NCBI GenBank assembly: GCA_007116585.1 | Contig: SKIE01000050.1 | Span: 1-12,774 of the forward strand | Direction: 5' to 3' | Length of the DNA: 12,774 nucleotides | Source: Wenzhouxiangella sp. | GTDB taxonomy: Bacteria > Pseudomonadota > Gammaproteobacteria > Xanthomonadales > Wenzhouxiangellaceae | In this document: piece by piece, positions 7,142 through 12,774 of the stretch | How the letters are laid out: every line of letters begins with the position of its first letter | Numbering within the stretch: the stretch's first letter is position 1 | Translations under genes and position numbers: made by a program | Notes under the pieces: generated by a model | Databases searched by the model: none | What the model was told of the DNA's origin: nothing | Seen by the model: the letters and a program-made list of their open reading frames with translations, nothing else

Positions 7142-7611
7142 GCCGCGCCGCGCCGGATTGCCGAGCCCAGCGCCATCATGTCGAGGGCGGCCTGGGCGGC
7201 TTCACGACCCTTGTTCTTGCGCGCCGGATCGGCTCGCTCGATGGCCTGCTGCGCGTTTTCCGGTGTGAGTACGCCAAAGGCAACCGGAATCCGGCTCTCG
7301 AGCGCGACCTGGCCCAGACCGCGGGTGCACTCGGCACTGATGAAGTCAAAGTGCGCGGTCTCGCCACGGACAACAGCGCCCAGGGCAACCACCGCGTCAA
7401 AGCGCTCGCTTTCGACCAGCCACCGACAGACCAGCGGCAGTTCGAACGCGCCTGGCACCGGCACCCGCACGATGCTGCCGACATTGCCGGCCTCCAGCGT
7501 CGCCCGGCAGCCTTCCCACATCATGTCGGTGACCTGCGCGTTGAAACGCGCCACCGCCACAGCCACGGACCAGGCGGACCCACCCACTGGGACTTCGATG
7601 TCCTTGATCAC
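7138..7611 (-). CDS. ribH: 6,7-dimethyl-8-ribityllumazine synthase
   Basis: Lumazine synthase condenses 5-amino-6-ribitylaminouracil with 3,4-dihydroxy-2-butanone 4-phosphate (supplied by the RibB domain next door) to form the direct precursor of riboflavin. The 157-residue product carries the family signatures VARFN (20-24), PGAFELP (53-59), ALGAVVRGETAHFD (76-89, with catalytic His87), TPENAQQAIER (116-126) and NKGREAA (133-139). The start is GTG at 7611, in a 4-bp overlap with the ribBX stop and behind a strong AAGGAGA ribosome-binding site. The protein is full length for the family, whose members assemble as pentamers or 60-subunit shells; the sequence alone does not say which. Confidence 0.97.
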   Translation of the reverse strand: MIKDIEVPVGGSAWSVAVAVARFNAQVTDMMWEGCRATLEAGNVGSIVRVPVPGAFELPLVCRWLVESERFDAVVALGAVVRGETAHFDFISAECTRGLGQVALESRIPVAFGVLTPENAQQAIERADPARKNKGREAAQAALDMMALGSAIRRGAA

Positions 7612-8717
7612 GTTGTCGTTTCTCCTTCCGGCACCAGGTATTCAGTGATTTCCAGCCCGAAGCCGGCCAGCGCATGCAGTCGGCGCGGCGCGCCGAACAC
7701 CTGCATCCGGCGGATACCGAGCTCGGCAATGATCTGGGCGGCCAGGCCGTAGCTGCGCAGTTCGCGCGCCGCCCGGTCGCGTTCGTCCTGCGCGGCCTGC
7801 AGCAGGCCGTCCAGACGGGTTTTGTCGTCTTCCTCATAGCCCAGCACCAGCGCCAGCCCCTGTCCGCGCCGCGCGATATCGGCCAGCGCGGCGTCCAGCG
7901 GCATACCGAACCCCGGGTCGGTCAGCCCGAGCACGTCGCCCAGCAGCTCCGGCACGTGCACCCGCACCGGGAAGGGCTGACCGGGACTGATCTCACCACG
8001 CAACAAGGCCCAGTGCAGCTTCTGGTGAATGCTGTCGCGAAACACCTTGAGCCGGAACGGGCCATGGGCCGTCCCGACATCCTGCTCGTGGATGCACTCG
8101 ACCGTCTCTTCGGTACCGAGACGATGACGAATCAGGTCAGCCACGCTGCCAACCCGTAGCTGATGTTCCGCGGCAAAGGCCTCGAGCTCCGGCCGCCGCG
8201 CCATGGTGCCGTCTTCATTCAGGATTTCGACCAGGACACCGGCCGGCTCAAGACCGGCCAGCAAGGCCAGATCCATACTGGCCTCGGTGTGTCCCGCACG
8301 AGCCAGCACGCCGCCGGGCTGGGCCATCAGCGGAAACACATGACCGGGCTGACGCAGGTCATCAGGCCTGGCGTTCGGCGCTACCGCCGTGCGAATCGTA
8401 TGCGCGCGGTCATAAGCCGAGATTCCGGTGGTCACGCCCTCGGCCGCCTCGATGGAGACGGTGAAATTGGTCTGGTGGTGGCGGTCGGTATCGCGCACCA
8501 TGAGCTGCAGGCCAAGCTGGCGGCAGCGTTCCCGGGTCAGGGACAAACAGATCAGGCCGCGCCCATAGCGGGCCATGAAATTGATGTCTTCGGGCCGCGT
8601 CATGCTCGCGGCCATGATCAGGTCGCCTTCATTCTCGCGGTCTTCGTCATCCAGCATGACCACCATCTTGCCGGCCCGAATGTCGGCGAGAATGTCGGGG
8701 ATGGAGTCGAACTTCAT
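7608..8717 (-). CDS. ribBX: RibBX: DHBP synthase fused to a degenerate GTP cyclohydrolase II-like domain
   Basis: The N-terminal domain (about 1-200) is an intact 3,4-dihydroxy-2-butanone-4-phosphate synthase, which makes the four-carbon unit of riboflavin from ribulose 5-phosphate. It shows the acidic loop DDEDRENEGDL (23-33), YGRGLICLSLT (51-61), TGISAYDRAHTIR (97-109) and AGHTEASMDLA (141-151, His143). The C-terminal domain (about 205-365) aligns with RibA by VRVHVPELLGDV and YGLAAQIIAELG. However, the zinc site GD-x-CDC-x-QL reads GDVLGLTDPGFGMPL (260-274) without cysteines, and the RQEGRGIGL motif is replaced by GYEEDDK (293-299), so cyclohydrolase activity is not expected. This matches the RibBX variant known from Shewanella and other proteobacteria, where the second domain is regulatory. 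Automated annotation as bifunctional RibBA would mislead. The ATG overlaps the ribE stop by 4 bp and is preceded by CGAGGG. Confidence 0.93.
   Translation of the reverse strand: MKFDSIPDILADIRAGKMVVMLDDEDRENEGDLIMAASMTRPEDINFMARYGRGLICLSLTRERCRQLGLQLMVRDTDRHHQTNFTVSIEAAEGVTTGISAYDRAHTIRTAVAPNARPDDLRQPGHVFPLMAQPGGVLARAGHTEASMDLALLAGLEPAGVLVEILNEDGTMARRPELEAFAAEHQLRVGSVADLIRHRLGTEETVECIHEQDVGTAHGPFRLKVFRDSIHQKLHWALLRGEISPGQPFPVRVHVPELLGDVLGLTDPGFGMPLDAALADIARRGQGLALVLGYEEDDKTRLDGLLQAAQDERDRAARELRSYGLAAQIIAELGIRRMQVFGAPRRLHALAGFGLEITEYLVPEGETTT
7621..7627 (-). promoter_or_regulatory. Ribosome-binding site of ribH, inside ribBX
   Basis: On the minus strand the last codons of ribBX contain AAGGAGA, nine bases before the GTG of ribH. 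It is the strongest Shine-Dalgarno match I noticed in this operon and supports the GTG start at 7611. It may raise lumazine synthase output above that of genes relying on coupling alone (inference). Confidence 0.6.
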
Positions 8718-9316
8718 GTCAGCCCTCGCTGTTGCAGTAGCCGGTCCAGGTAACGGGCCAGCAGATCAATTTCCAGGTTGACCCGGGCGCCGGGAGCCAG
8801 CGCACCAAGTGTCGTCACCTGCCAGGTGTGCGGAATCAGATTGACCTCGAACTCGGCGCCCGATACGCGGTTGACCGTCAGGCTGACACCATCGAGCGTG
8901 ACTGAGCCCTTTTCGGCCACGAATCGGGCCAGCTCGTCAGGCACGCGGAAGGTGACGACCCGGCTATCGCCCACCGGCTGTATGCGCACCACTTCGGCCA
9001 GGCCGTCGACGTGACCGGTGACCAGGTGCCCGCCGAGCCGTTCACCAACGGCCAGCGCCGGCTCCAGATTGACCGCATCACCCTCGCCCACCGCCCCAAG
9101 CGAGGTGCGGCTAAGCGTTTCGGCCGACAGATCGGCGCTGAAGGTCTCCGCGTCCAGGTCAAGCGCCGTCAGACAACAACCCGACACCGCCACGCTGTCA
9201 CCGGGCTGCCAGCGCGCAGGCTGCAGCTCCGGACAGCGAATGCGCAGGCGCACGCCCTGATCGGCGGGCTGGATTTCGGTCACGGTGCCGGTGGCTTGAA
9301 TGATTCCGGTGAACAT
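8714..9316 (-). CDS. ribE: Riboflavin synthase, alpha chain
   Basis: Riboflavin synthase dismutates two molecules of 6,7-dimethyl-8-ribityllumazine into riboflavin and 5-amino-6-ribitylaminouracil, completing the pathway. The 200-residue protein contains two tandem lumazine-binding barrels. The first starts with MFTGIIQATGTV (1-12) and holds GDSVAVSGCCLTAL (39-52) and GHLVTGHVDG (96-105); the second holds GSVTLDGVSLTV (137-148) and LIPHTWQVTTLG (160-171). The frame is open 33 codons further upstream, but the near-invariant MFTGII beginning places the start at the ATG at 9316. This leaves 7 bp after the ribD stop, with no clear Shine-Dalgarno, so re-initiation after ribD is likely. In E. coli literature this gene is called ribC or ribE. 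Confidence 0.97.
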   Translation of the reverse strand: MFTGIIQATGTVTEIQPADQGVRLRIRCPELQPARWQPGDSVAVSGCCLTALDLDAETFSADLSAETLSRTSLGAVGEGDAVNLEPALAVGERLGGHLVTGHVDGLAEVVRIQPVGDSRVVTFRVPDELARFVAEKGSVTLDGVSLTVNRVSGAEFEVNLIPHTWQVTTLGALAPGARVNLEIDLLARYLDRLLQQRGLT

Positions 9317-9323
9317 GGCGGTT

Positions 9324-10412
9324 TCAAATAAATGCAGGCGACGGCCGCAGACGCAGGCGCTGGTCTGCGCCGATCCGGCGTTGCTCGAATAGTGATAACT
9401 GGAGGCGCTGATCAAACTTTTCCATCCCCGCCAAGCTCAGCAGCGGCGCGCCGTCACCCAGCAGCACCGGGGCCTGATACAACAGCAATTCATCGACCAG
9501 GCCGGCGCCCAACAATGCGCCGCTCAGGGCCGGCCCGGCCTCGACATGCACCTCGTTGCACTCAAGTTCGGTCAACAGTGTCATCAGCGCGGCAGGATCG
9601 ACCCTGCCCGCCCCGGTCGCCGGCAGCTGCCGCCAGCGCACCTGATCATGCTGCCATGGCGCCGGCACCGTGGTCGCAACGATGATCGGATCCGACCCGG
9701 CAAGCAGGCGGGCCGTTCGCGGCAGTCGAGCCTGCGAATCCATGATCACGCGCTGCGGCTGGCGCTGAACATCGCTCAGGCGCACGTTCAACCGCGGATC
9801 ATCGGCCAGCACCGTACCGATGCCGCTCACAATCGCCGAGGCGCGTGCTCTCCAATGTTGCCCGTCAACCCGTGCCGAGGGCCCGGTAATCCACTGCGAG
9901 CGCCCGTCCGGGCCGGCGGTAAAGCCATCCAGGCTGCAAGCCAGCTTGGCCCGCAGCCACGGCCGGCCGCGCTCATGACGGCTGACGAAACCGATATTCA
10001 ACTCTCGCGCGCCGGCTTCCATCAGACCGCAGCGGACGTTGATGCCGGCGCCGCGCAGGCGCTCCAGGCCTTGACCGGCGACCTGCGGATTGGGATCGCG
10101 CATGGCCACAACGACCTCCCCCACCCCGGCTTCAACCAGGGCATCGGCACAGGGCGGCGTGCGCCCGGTATGACTGCAGGGTTCCAGCGTGACGTAGACC
10201 GTCGCGCCGCGCGCCTGCTCACCCGCCTCACGCAGCGCCAGCGCTTCGGCGTGGGGCTCGCCGGCCGCGCGGTGCCAGCCGCGACCGATCACGCGGCCAT
10301 CGATGCTGATGACACAACCAACGCGCGGATTCGGGTCCGTGGTCCACAGCCCGAGTTCGGCCAGCCGCAGGGCCTCGGCCATGCATTCGTGGTCATGAAC
10401 AGAAAAAGACAC
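9324..10412 (-). CDS. ribD: Bifunctional riboflavin deaminase/reductase RibD
   Basis: RibD carries out two consecutive steps, deaminating the diaminopyrimidine product of GTP cyclohydrolase II and then reducing its ribosyl side chain with NADPH. The deaminase domain shows TTDPNPRVGCV (24-34), the zinc-binding HAE (54-56) and PCSHTGRTPPC (78-88, Cys79 and Cys88). The reductase domain shows RPWLRAKLACSLDG, an SGIGTVLADDPRLNVR segment and a VHVEAGPALSGALL segment. I chose the GTG at 10412 because it gives 362 residues and an N-terminus (HDHECMAEAL) matching the spacing of E. coli RibD. The ATG at 10382 is an alternative that would cut ten residues. The frame stays open further upstream, but that would run inside nrdR. 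With the GTG start there are 7 bp after the nrdR stop. Confidence 0.95.
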   Translation of the reverse strand: MSFSVHDHECMAEALRLAELGLWTTDPNPRVGCVISIDGRVIGRGWHRAAGEPHAEALALREAGEQARGATVYVTLEPCSHTGRTPPCADALVEAGVGEVVVAMRDPNPQVAGQGLERLRGAGINVRCGLMEAGARELNIGFVSRHERGRPWLRAKLACSLDGFTAGPDGRSQWITGPSARVDGQHWRARASAIVSGIGTVLADDPRLNVRLSDVQRQPQRVIMDSQARLPRTARLLAGSDPIIVATTVPAPWQHDQVRWRQLPATGAGRVDPAALMTLLTELECNEVHVEAGPALSGALLGAGLVDELLLYQAPVLLGDGAPLLSLAGMEKFDQRLQLSLFEQRRIGADQRLRLRPSPAFI

Positions 10413-10419
10413 GACGAGA

Positions 10420-10935
10420 TCAGTCGTCCCGGTCACCGGCTTCATGCAACAGCGGCATCTGGCGGCGGTCGGCGGTGGCCGGTCTGGCTCTTTCCAGACG
10501 CTCGATTTCCTCGCGGAAGGCCTGCACATCCTCGAAGCGACGATAGACCGAGGCAAAGCGCACGTAGGCCACCTGATCCAGCCGCGACAGTTCAGCGGCG
10601 ACCCAGTCACCGATCTGCTGGCTGGACAACTCGGGTTCCTCCAGGGTGCGGATCCGGCGCAGCAGCGTGCGCAGGGCACGTTCCACCTCGAGCGTCTCTA
10701 CCGGCCGTTTCTCAAGCGCCTTGAGCATACCGCGCCTGAGCTTGTCTTCGTTGAACGCCTCGCGGGTGCCGTCGGACTTGATCACGTTCGGCGCCTTGAG
10801 CGCCGGTGTTTCCATGGTGTTGAAGCGTGCGCCGCAGTTGCCGCACTCGCGCCGGCGCCTGATCTGAAAGCCGTCAGACGTCAGCCGCGAGTCAACGACC
10901 CGGGTGTCGGTGTGATTGCAGAAGGGGCACCACAT
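10420..10935 (-). CDS. nrdR: Transcriptional repressor NrdR
   Basis: NrdR represses ribonucleotide-reductase genes by binding NrdR boxes in response to the ATP/dATP balance. The protein has an N-terminal zinc ribbon with four cysteines (Cys3, Cys6, Cys31, Cys34; MWCPFC and RRRECGNCGARF) and an ATP-cone domain from about residue 49, recognisable by VIKSDGTREAFNEDKL and by VAYVRFASVYRRFED near the end. It has 171 residues, about 20 more than E. coli NrdR; the extra residues form a charged C-terminal tail. The start is ATG at 10935, giving the expected MxCPFC beginning, and no clear Shine-Dalgarno precedes it. The glyA-side gap of 102 bp holds a hairpin repeat. nrdR-ribD linkage is the usual arrangement in gammaproteobacteria. 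I see no NrdR box in the window. Confidence 0.97.
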   Translation of the reverse strand: MWCPFCNHTDTRVVDSRLTSDGFQIRRRRECGNCGARFNTMETPALKAPNVIKSDGTREAFNEDKLRRGMLKALEKRPVETLEVERALRTLLRRIRTLEEPELSSQQIGDWVAAELSRLDQVAYVRFASVYRRFEDVQAFREEIERLERARPATADRRQMPLLHEAGDRDD

Positions 10936-10951
10936 TTTGAACGAAAGGATT

Positions 10952-11035
10952 AAGGGTTCAGGTTCAAGGGTTCAGGGTTACGGCCGGCGACCGACATTGA
11001 TGCCCTGAACACTGAACACCGAAATCTGAAACCTT
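10952..11035. repeat. Imperfect long inverted repeat of GGGTTCAG units between glyA and nrdR
   Basis: The left arm (10952-10979) contains GGGTTCAG twice, 14 bp apart, with a GTTCAA between them. The right arm (11002-11035) is its imperfect reverse complement, with CCCTGAAC, CTGAACACC and TCTGAAACC. By hand I pair AAGG with CCTT, TTCAG with CTGAA, TT with AA, then GG with CC, TTCAG with CTGAA and GTT with AAC, separated by small mismatches and bulges. The loop is about 28 bases. No T-tract follows on the minus strand, so this does not look like an ordinary intrinsic terminator. It could be a dispersed palindromic intergenic repeat, or an RNA structure separating glyA from nrdR expression. The gap also has to hold any nrdR promoter. 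Confidence 0.75.
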
Positions 11036-11037
11036 GC

Positions 11038-12294
11038 TCATCCATACACCGGATACCGCCGACACAGCGCCAGCGCCGCTTCGCGAACGCGGGCCTCGAC
11101 GGATTCATCGCCCATGTTGTCGAGCACATCGCACATCAACCCCGCCAGTTCGCGACAGTCGTCGGCGTTGAATCCGCGCGTGGTCACAGCCGGCGTGCCG
11201 ATGCGCAGGCCCGAGGTCACGAAGGGCGAGCGGGGTTCGCCCGGCACCGTGTTCTTGTTGGCGGTGATGTTGGCCCGACCCAGTGCGGCCTCGGCGTCCT
11301 TGCCGGTGATGTCGGCCTCGATCAGATCGACCAGGAACATGTGATTGTCCGTGCCGCCGGAGACCACCTTGTAGCCGCGCTCCATGATCACCGCGGCCAT
11401 GGCCCGGGCATTGTCGATGACCTGCTGCTGGTAGTCGCGAAAACCCGGCTCCAGCGCTTCGCGGAAGGCGACGGCCTTGGCTGCGATGACGTGCATCAAA
11501 GGCCCGCCCTGGCAGCCGGGAAAGACCAGCGAATTGAACTTTTTGGTCAGCGCTTCGTCCTGCCCCTTGGCCAGAATGATGCCGCCCCGCGGGCCGCGCA
11601 GCGTCTTGTGCGTGGTTGAGGTCACGGCATGGGCATGCGGCAGCGGAGAGGGGTACACACCGGCTGCGATCAAACCCGACACATGCGCCATGTCGACGAC
11701 AAACCAGGCCCCGACCGAATCGGCAATCTCACGCATGCGCCCCCAGTCAACCAGGCGTGAATAGGCCGAAAACCCGCCGATCAGCATGCCCGGGCGATGC
11801 TCCTCGGCCAGAGCGGCCATCTGGTCATAATCGATCTCGCCGGTCTCGCGATTCAGGCCGTAATGAACGGCCTGGAAGATCCGGCCCGAAAAGTTGACCT
11901 TGGCACCATGGGTCAGATGACCGCCCTCGGACAAATCCATCCCCAGGATGGTATCGCCGGGCTTGAGCAGGGCCAGAAACACCGCCTGGTTGGCCTGCGA
12001 GCCCGAATGCGGCTGGACGTTGGCATAGTCGCAGTCATAGAGCTGGCACAGGCGGGCAATAGCCAGCTCTTCGGCCTTGTCAACGTGCTCGCAGCCGCCG
12101 TAGTACCGACGTCCCGGGTAGCCTTCCGCGTACTTGTTGGTGAGCACCGAGCCCTGTGCTTCCATCACGCGCGGGCTGGCGTAATTCTCGGACGCAATCA
12201 GTTCGATGTGGTCTTCCTGGCGCCGCTCCTCGGCACCGATGGCGGCGGCCAACTCGTCGTCGAAACCGGCAATCGTGTAGCTGCTGTCAAACAT
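11038..12294 (-). CDS. glyA: Serine hydroxymethyltransferase
   Basis: GlyA is a cytoplasmic PLP enzyme that interconverts serine and glycine while charging tetrahydrofolate with a one-carbon unit, which feeds purine, thymidylate and methionine synthesis. The 418-residue product matches the family along its whole length: [10 protein letters not shown] (29-38), [11 protein letters not shown] (51-61), YYGGCEHVD (64-72), QPHSGSQAN (94-102), [12 protein letters not shown] (201-212), the PLP-lysine motif [12 protein letters not shown] (227-238, Lys230) and [11 protein letters not shown] near the end. The frame is open 13 codons upstream to 12333, but the ATG at 12294 gives the family's usual N-terminal length. 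It is the first gene of the minus-strand set. The upstream 96 bp include a poor TATCAT -10-like hexamer (plus-strand 12324-12329). Confidence 0.98.
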   Translation of the reverse strand: MFDSSYTIAGFDDELAAAIGAEERRQEDHIELIASENYASPRVMEAQGSVLTNKYAEGYPGRRYYGGCEHVDKAEELAIARLCQLYDCDYANVQPHSGSQANQAVFLALLKPGDTILGMDLSEGGHLTHGAKVNFSGRIFQAVHYGLNRETGEIDYDQMAALAEEHRPGMLIGGFSAYSRLVDWGRMREIADSVGAWFVVDMAHVSGLIAAGVYPSPLPHAHAVTSTTHKTLRGPRGGIILAKGQDEALTKKFNSLVFPGCQGGPLMHVIAAKAVAFREALEPGFRDYQQQVIDNARAMAAVIMERGYKVVSGGTDNHMFLVDLIEADITGKDAEAALGRANITANKNTVPGEPRSPFVTSGLRIGTPAVTTRGFNADDCRELAGLMCDVLDNMGDESVEARVREAALALCRRYPVYG

Positions 12295-12364
12295 GGCTCG
12301 GGCGATCCGTGGAATAGCCGCCAATGATAGCACCAGCGGGGTGCACAGGCCTTCCGAGCGCGCA

Positions 12365-12382
12365 CCGACAGCGCACTGTCGG
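12365..12382. other. Perfect 7-bp hairpin between alkB and glyA
   Basis: CCGACAG (12365-12371), loop CGCA, CTGTCGG (12376-12382). On the minus strand it begins 8 bases after the alkB stop codon, where a terminator would be expected, but no run of T follows on that strand, so it is at best a weak or Rho-assisted terminator. A role as an operator or leader structure for glyA is also possible. The rest of the 12295-12390 gap shows only the poor -10-like hexamer noted under glyA. Confidence 0.4.
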
Positions 12383-12390
12383 CTTGAGCT

Positions 12391-12774
12391 TCAGCTACCC
12401 CGATTGACTCGATTCAGGTCGTGGGCAATATGTGGCAGCTCAAGCAGACGGGGGTTCATGACCCTGAACCACAGCGGCGGGAAATAGGCCAGCACAAACA
12501 TGCCGAAATACCCGCTTGGCAGTCGCGGCACGCCGGGAAAGTCGCGCAGCGACTGATAACGGCGCTGCGGATTGGCATGATGGTCAGAGTGGCGCTCAAG
12601 GTGGAACAGCAACAAATTGGAGATGATGTGGTTACTGTTCCATGAATGACGCGGGCGACAGCGCTCCCAGCCGCCGTCAGGACGCCGCTCGCGCAGCAGG
12701 CCATAGTGCTCGACGTAGTTGGCGCTGGTCAGCTGCCACCAGGCAACCGCGTTGTGGATCAGCAAAAACAGCAG
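12391..12774 (-). CDS. alkB: AlkB-type alkane 1-monooxygenase, C-terminal part; cut by window edge
   Basis: Membrane-bound AlkB enzymes use a di-iron centre held by histidine motifs to hydroxylate medium-chain alkanes at the terminal carbon, with electrons from rubredoxin. The frame runs off the right edge with no start in view, leaving about 127 C-terminal residues. Recognisable are NYVEHYGLLRE, the segment HSWNSNHIISNLLLFHL, and the third histidine box LERHSDHHANP, followed by RRYQSL and a hydrophobic stretch (FGMFVLAYFPPLWF). NYVEHYGL is characteristic of AlkB rather than of fatty-acid desaturases, which share the fold. The first two histidine boxes would lie outside the window. The protein ends NRVNRGS, with no rubredoxin fusion at the C-terminus. 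Chain-length preference cannot be judged from this part. Confidence 0.92.
   Translation of the reverse strand: MLFLLIHNAVAWWQLTSANYVEHYGLLRERRPDGGWERCRPRHSWNSNHIISNLLLFHLERHSDHHANPQRRYQSLRDFPGVPRLPSGYFGMFVLAYFPPLWFRVMNPRLLELPHIAHDLNRVNRGS

Noticed and set aside
9317..9415. 33-codon N-terminal extension of ribE
   Set aside because: Riboflavin synthase begins almost invariably with MFTGII, which is preceded by an ATG at 9316. The extension overlaps ribD and matches nothing.
9546..10724. Open frame of about 392 codons on the plus strand opposite ribD and nrdR
   Set aside because: It spans two clear genes on the opposite strand and encodes no recognisable motif.
10383..11037. FMN riboswitch ahead of the riboflavin genes
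   Set aside because: ribD starts almost directly after nrdR with no leader, and the glyA-nrdR gap shows only the GGGTTCAG hairpin and none of the conserved RFN-element blocks. The switch may sit at a separate ribA or ribB copy.
12295..12333. 13-codon N-terminal extension of glyA
   Set aside because: The ATG at 12294 gives the normal family length, and the extra residues are not part of the GlyA pattern.

Overview
The window is high-GC, almost fully coding DNA from a Gram-negative bacterium, most likely a gammaproteobacterium. The lpoA-yraN-dolP cluster and the gene order glyA-nrdR-ribD-ribE-ribBX-ribH-nusB-thiL-pgpA both point there. The planctomycete-style Ser/Thr kinase with TPRs and the alkane hydroxylase would suit a Xanthomonadales-, Wenzhouxiangella- or Chromatiales-like lineage, but that placement is a guess.

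Region A (1-5264, + strand) is an envelope-maintenance block. It holds the 3' part of lpoA (lipoprotein activator of peptidoglycan synthesis), yraN (UPF0102 nuclease-fold protein, overlapping lpoA by 4 bp), dolP (two-BON-domain outer-membrane lipoprotein), and a 942-residue membrane-spanning Ser/Thr kinase whose ATG directly abuts the dolP stop codon. diaA, which lies between yraN and dolP in E. coli, is absent. The kinase is the least expected gene here. It carries a small 12-bp tandem repeat inside its activation loop.

Region B (5256-12294, - strand) is a tightly packed housekeeping operon read right to left: glyA (serine hydroxymethyltransferase), nrdR (ribonucleotide-reductase repressor), ribD, ribE, ribBX and ribH (riboflavin synthesis), nusB (antitermination), thiL (thiamine diphosphate synthesis) and pgpA (phosphatidylglycerol synthesis). 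From ribBX onward every junction overlaps by 4 or 11 bp, and GTG/TTG starts are frequent. The only real internal gap is the 102 bp between glyA and nrdR, which holds an imperfect long hairpin of telomere-like GGGTTCAG repeats. ribBX has an intact DHBP synthase domain but a GTP cyclohydrolase II-like domain that has lost its zinc cysteines, so the first committed step of riboflavin synthesis must be encoded elsewhere. pgpA and the kinase converge and overlap by 9 bp, with no room for an ordinary terminator between them.

Region C (12391-12774, - strand) is the C-terminal part of an AlkB-type alkane 1-monooxygenase running off the window edge, separated from glyA by 96 bp containing a short perfect hairpin.

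I see no tRNA, rRNA, CRISPR array, insertion sequence or phage gene. The genes are mostly known families. The points deserving a second look are the dolP-linked kinase, its activation-loop repeat and the glyA-nrdR hairpin.
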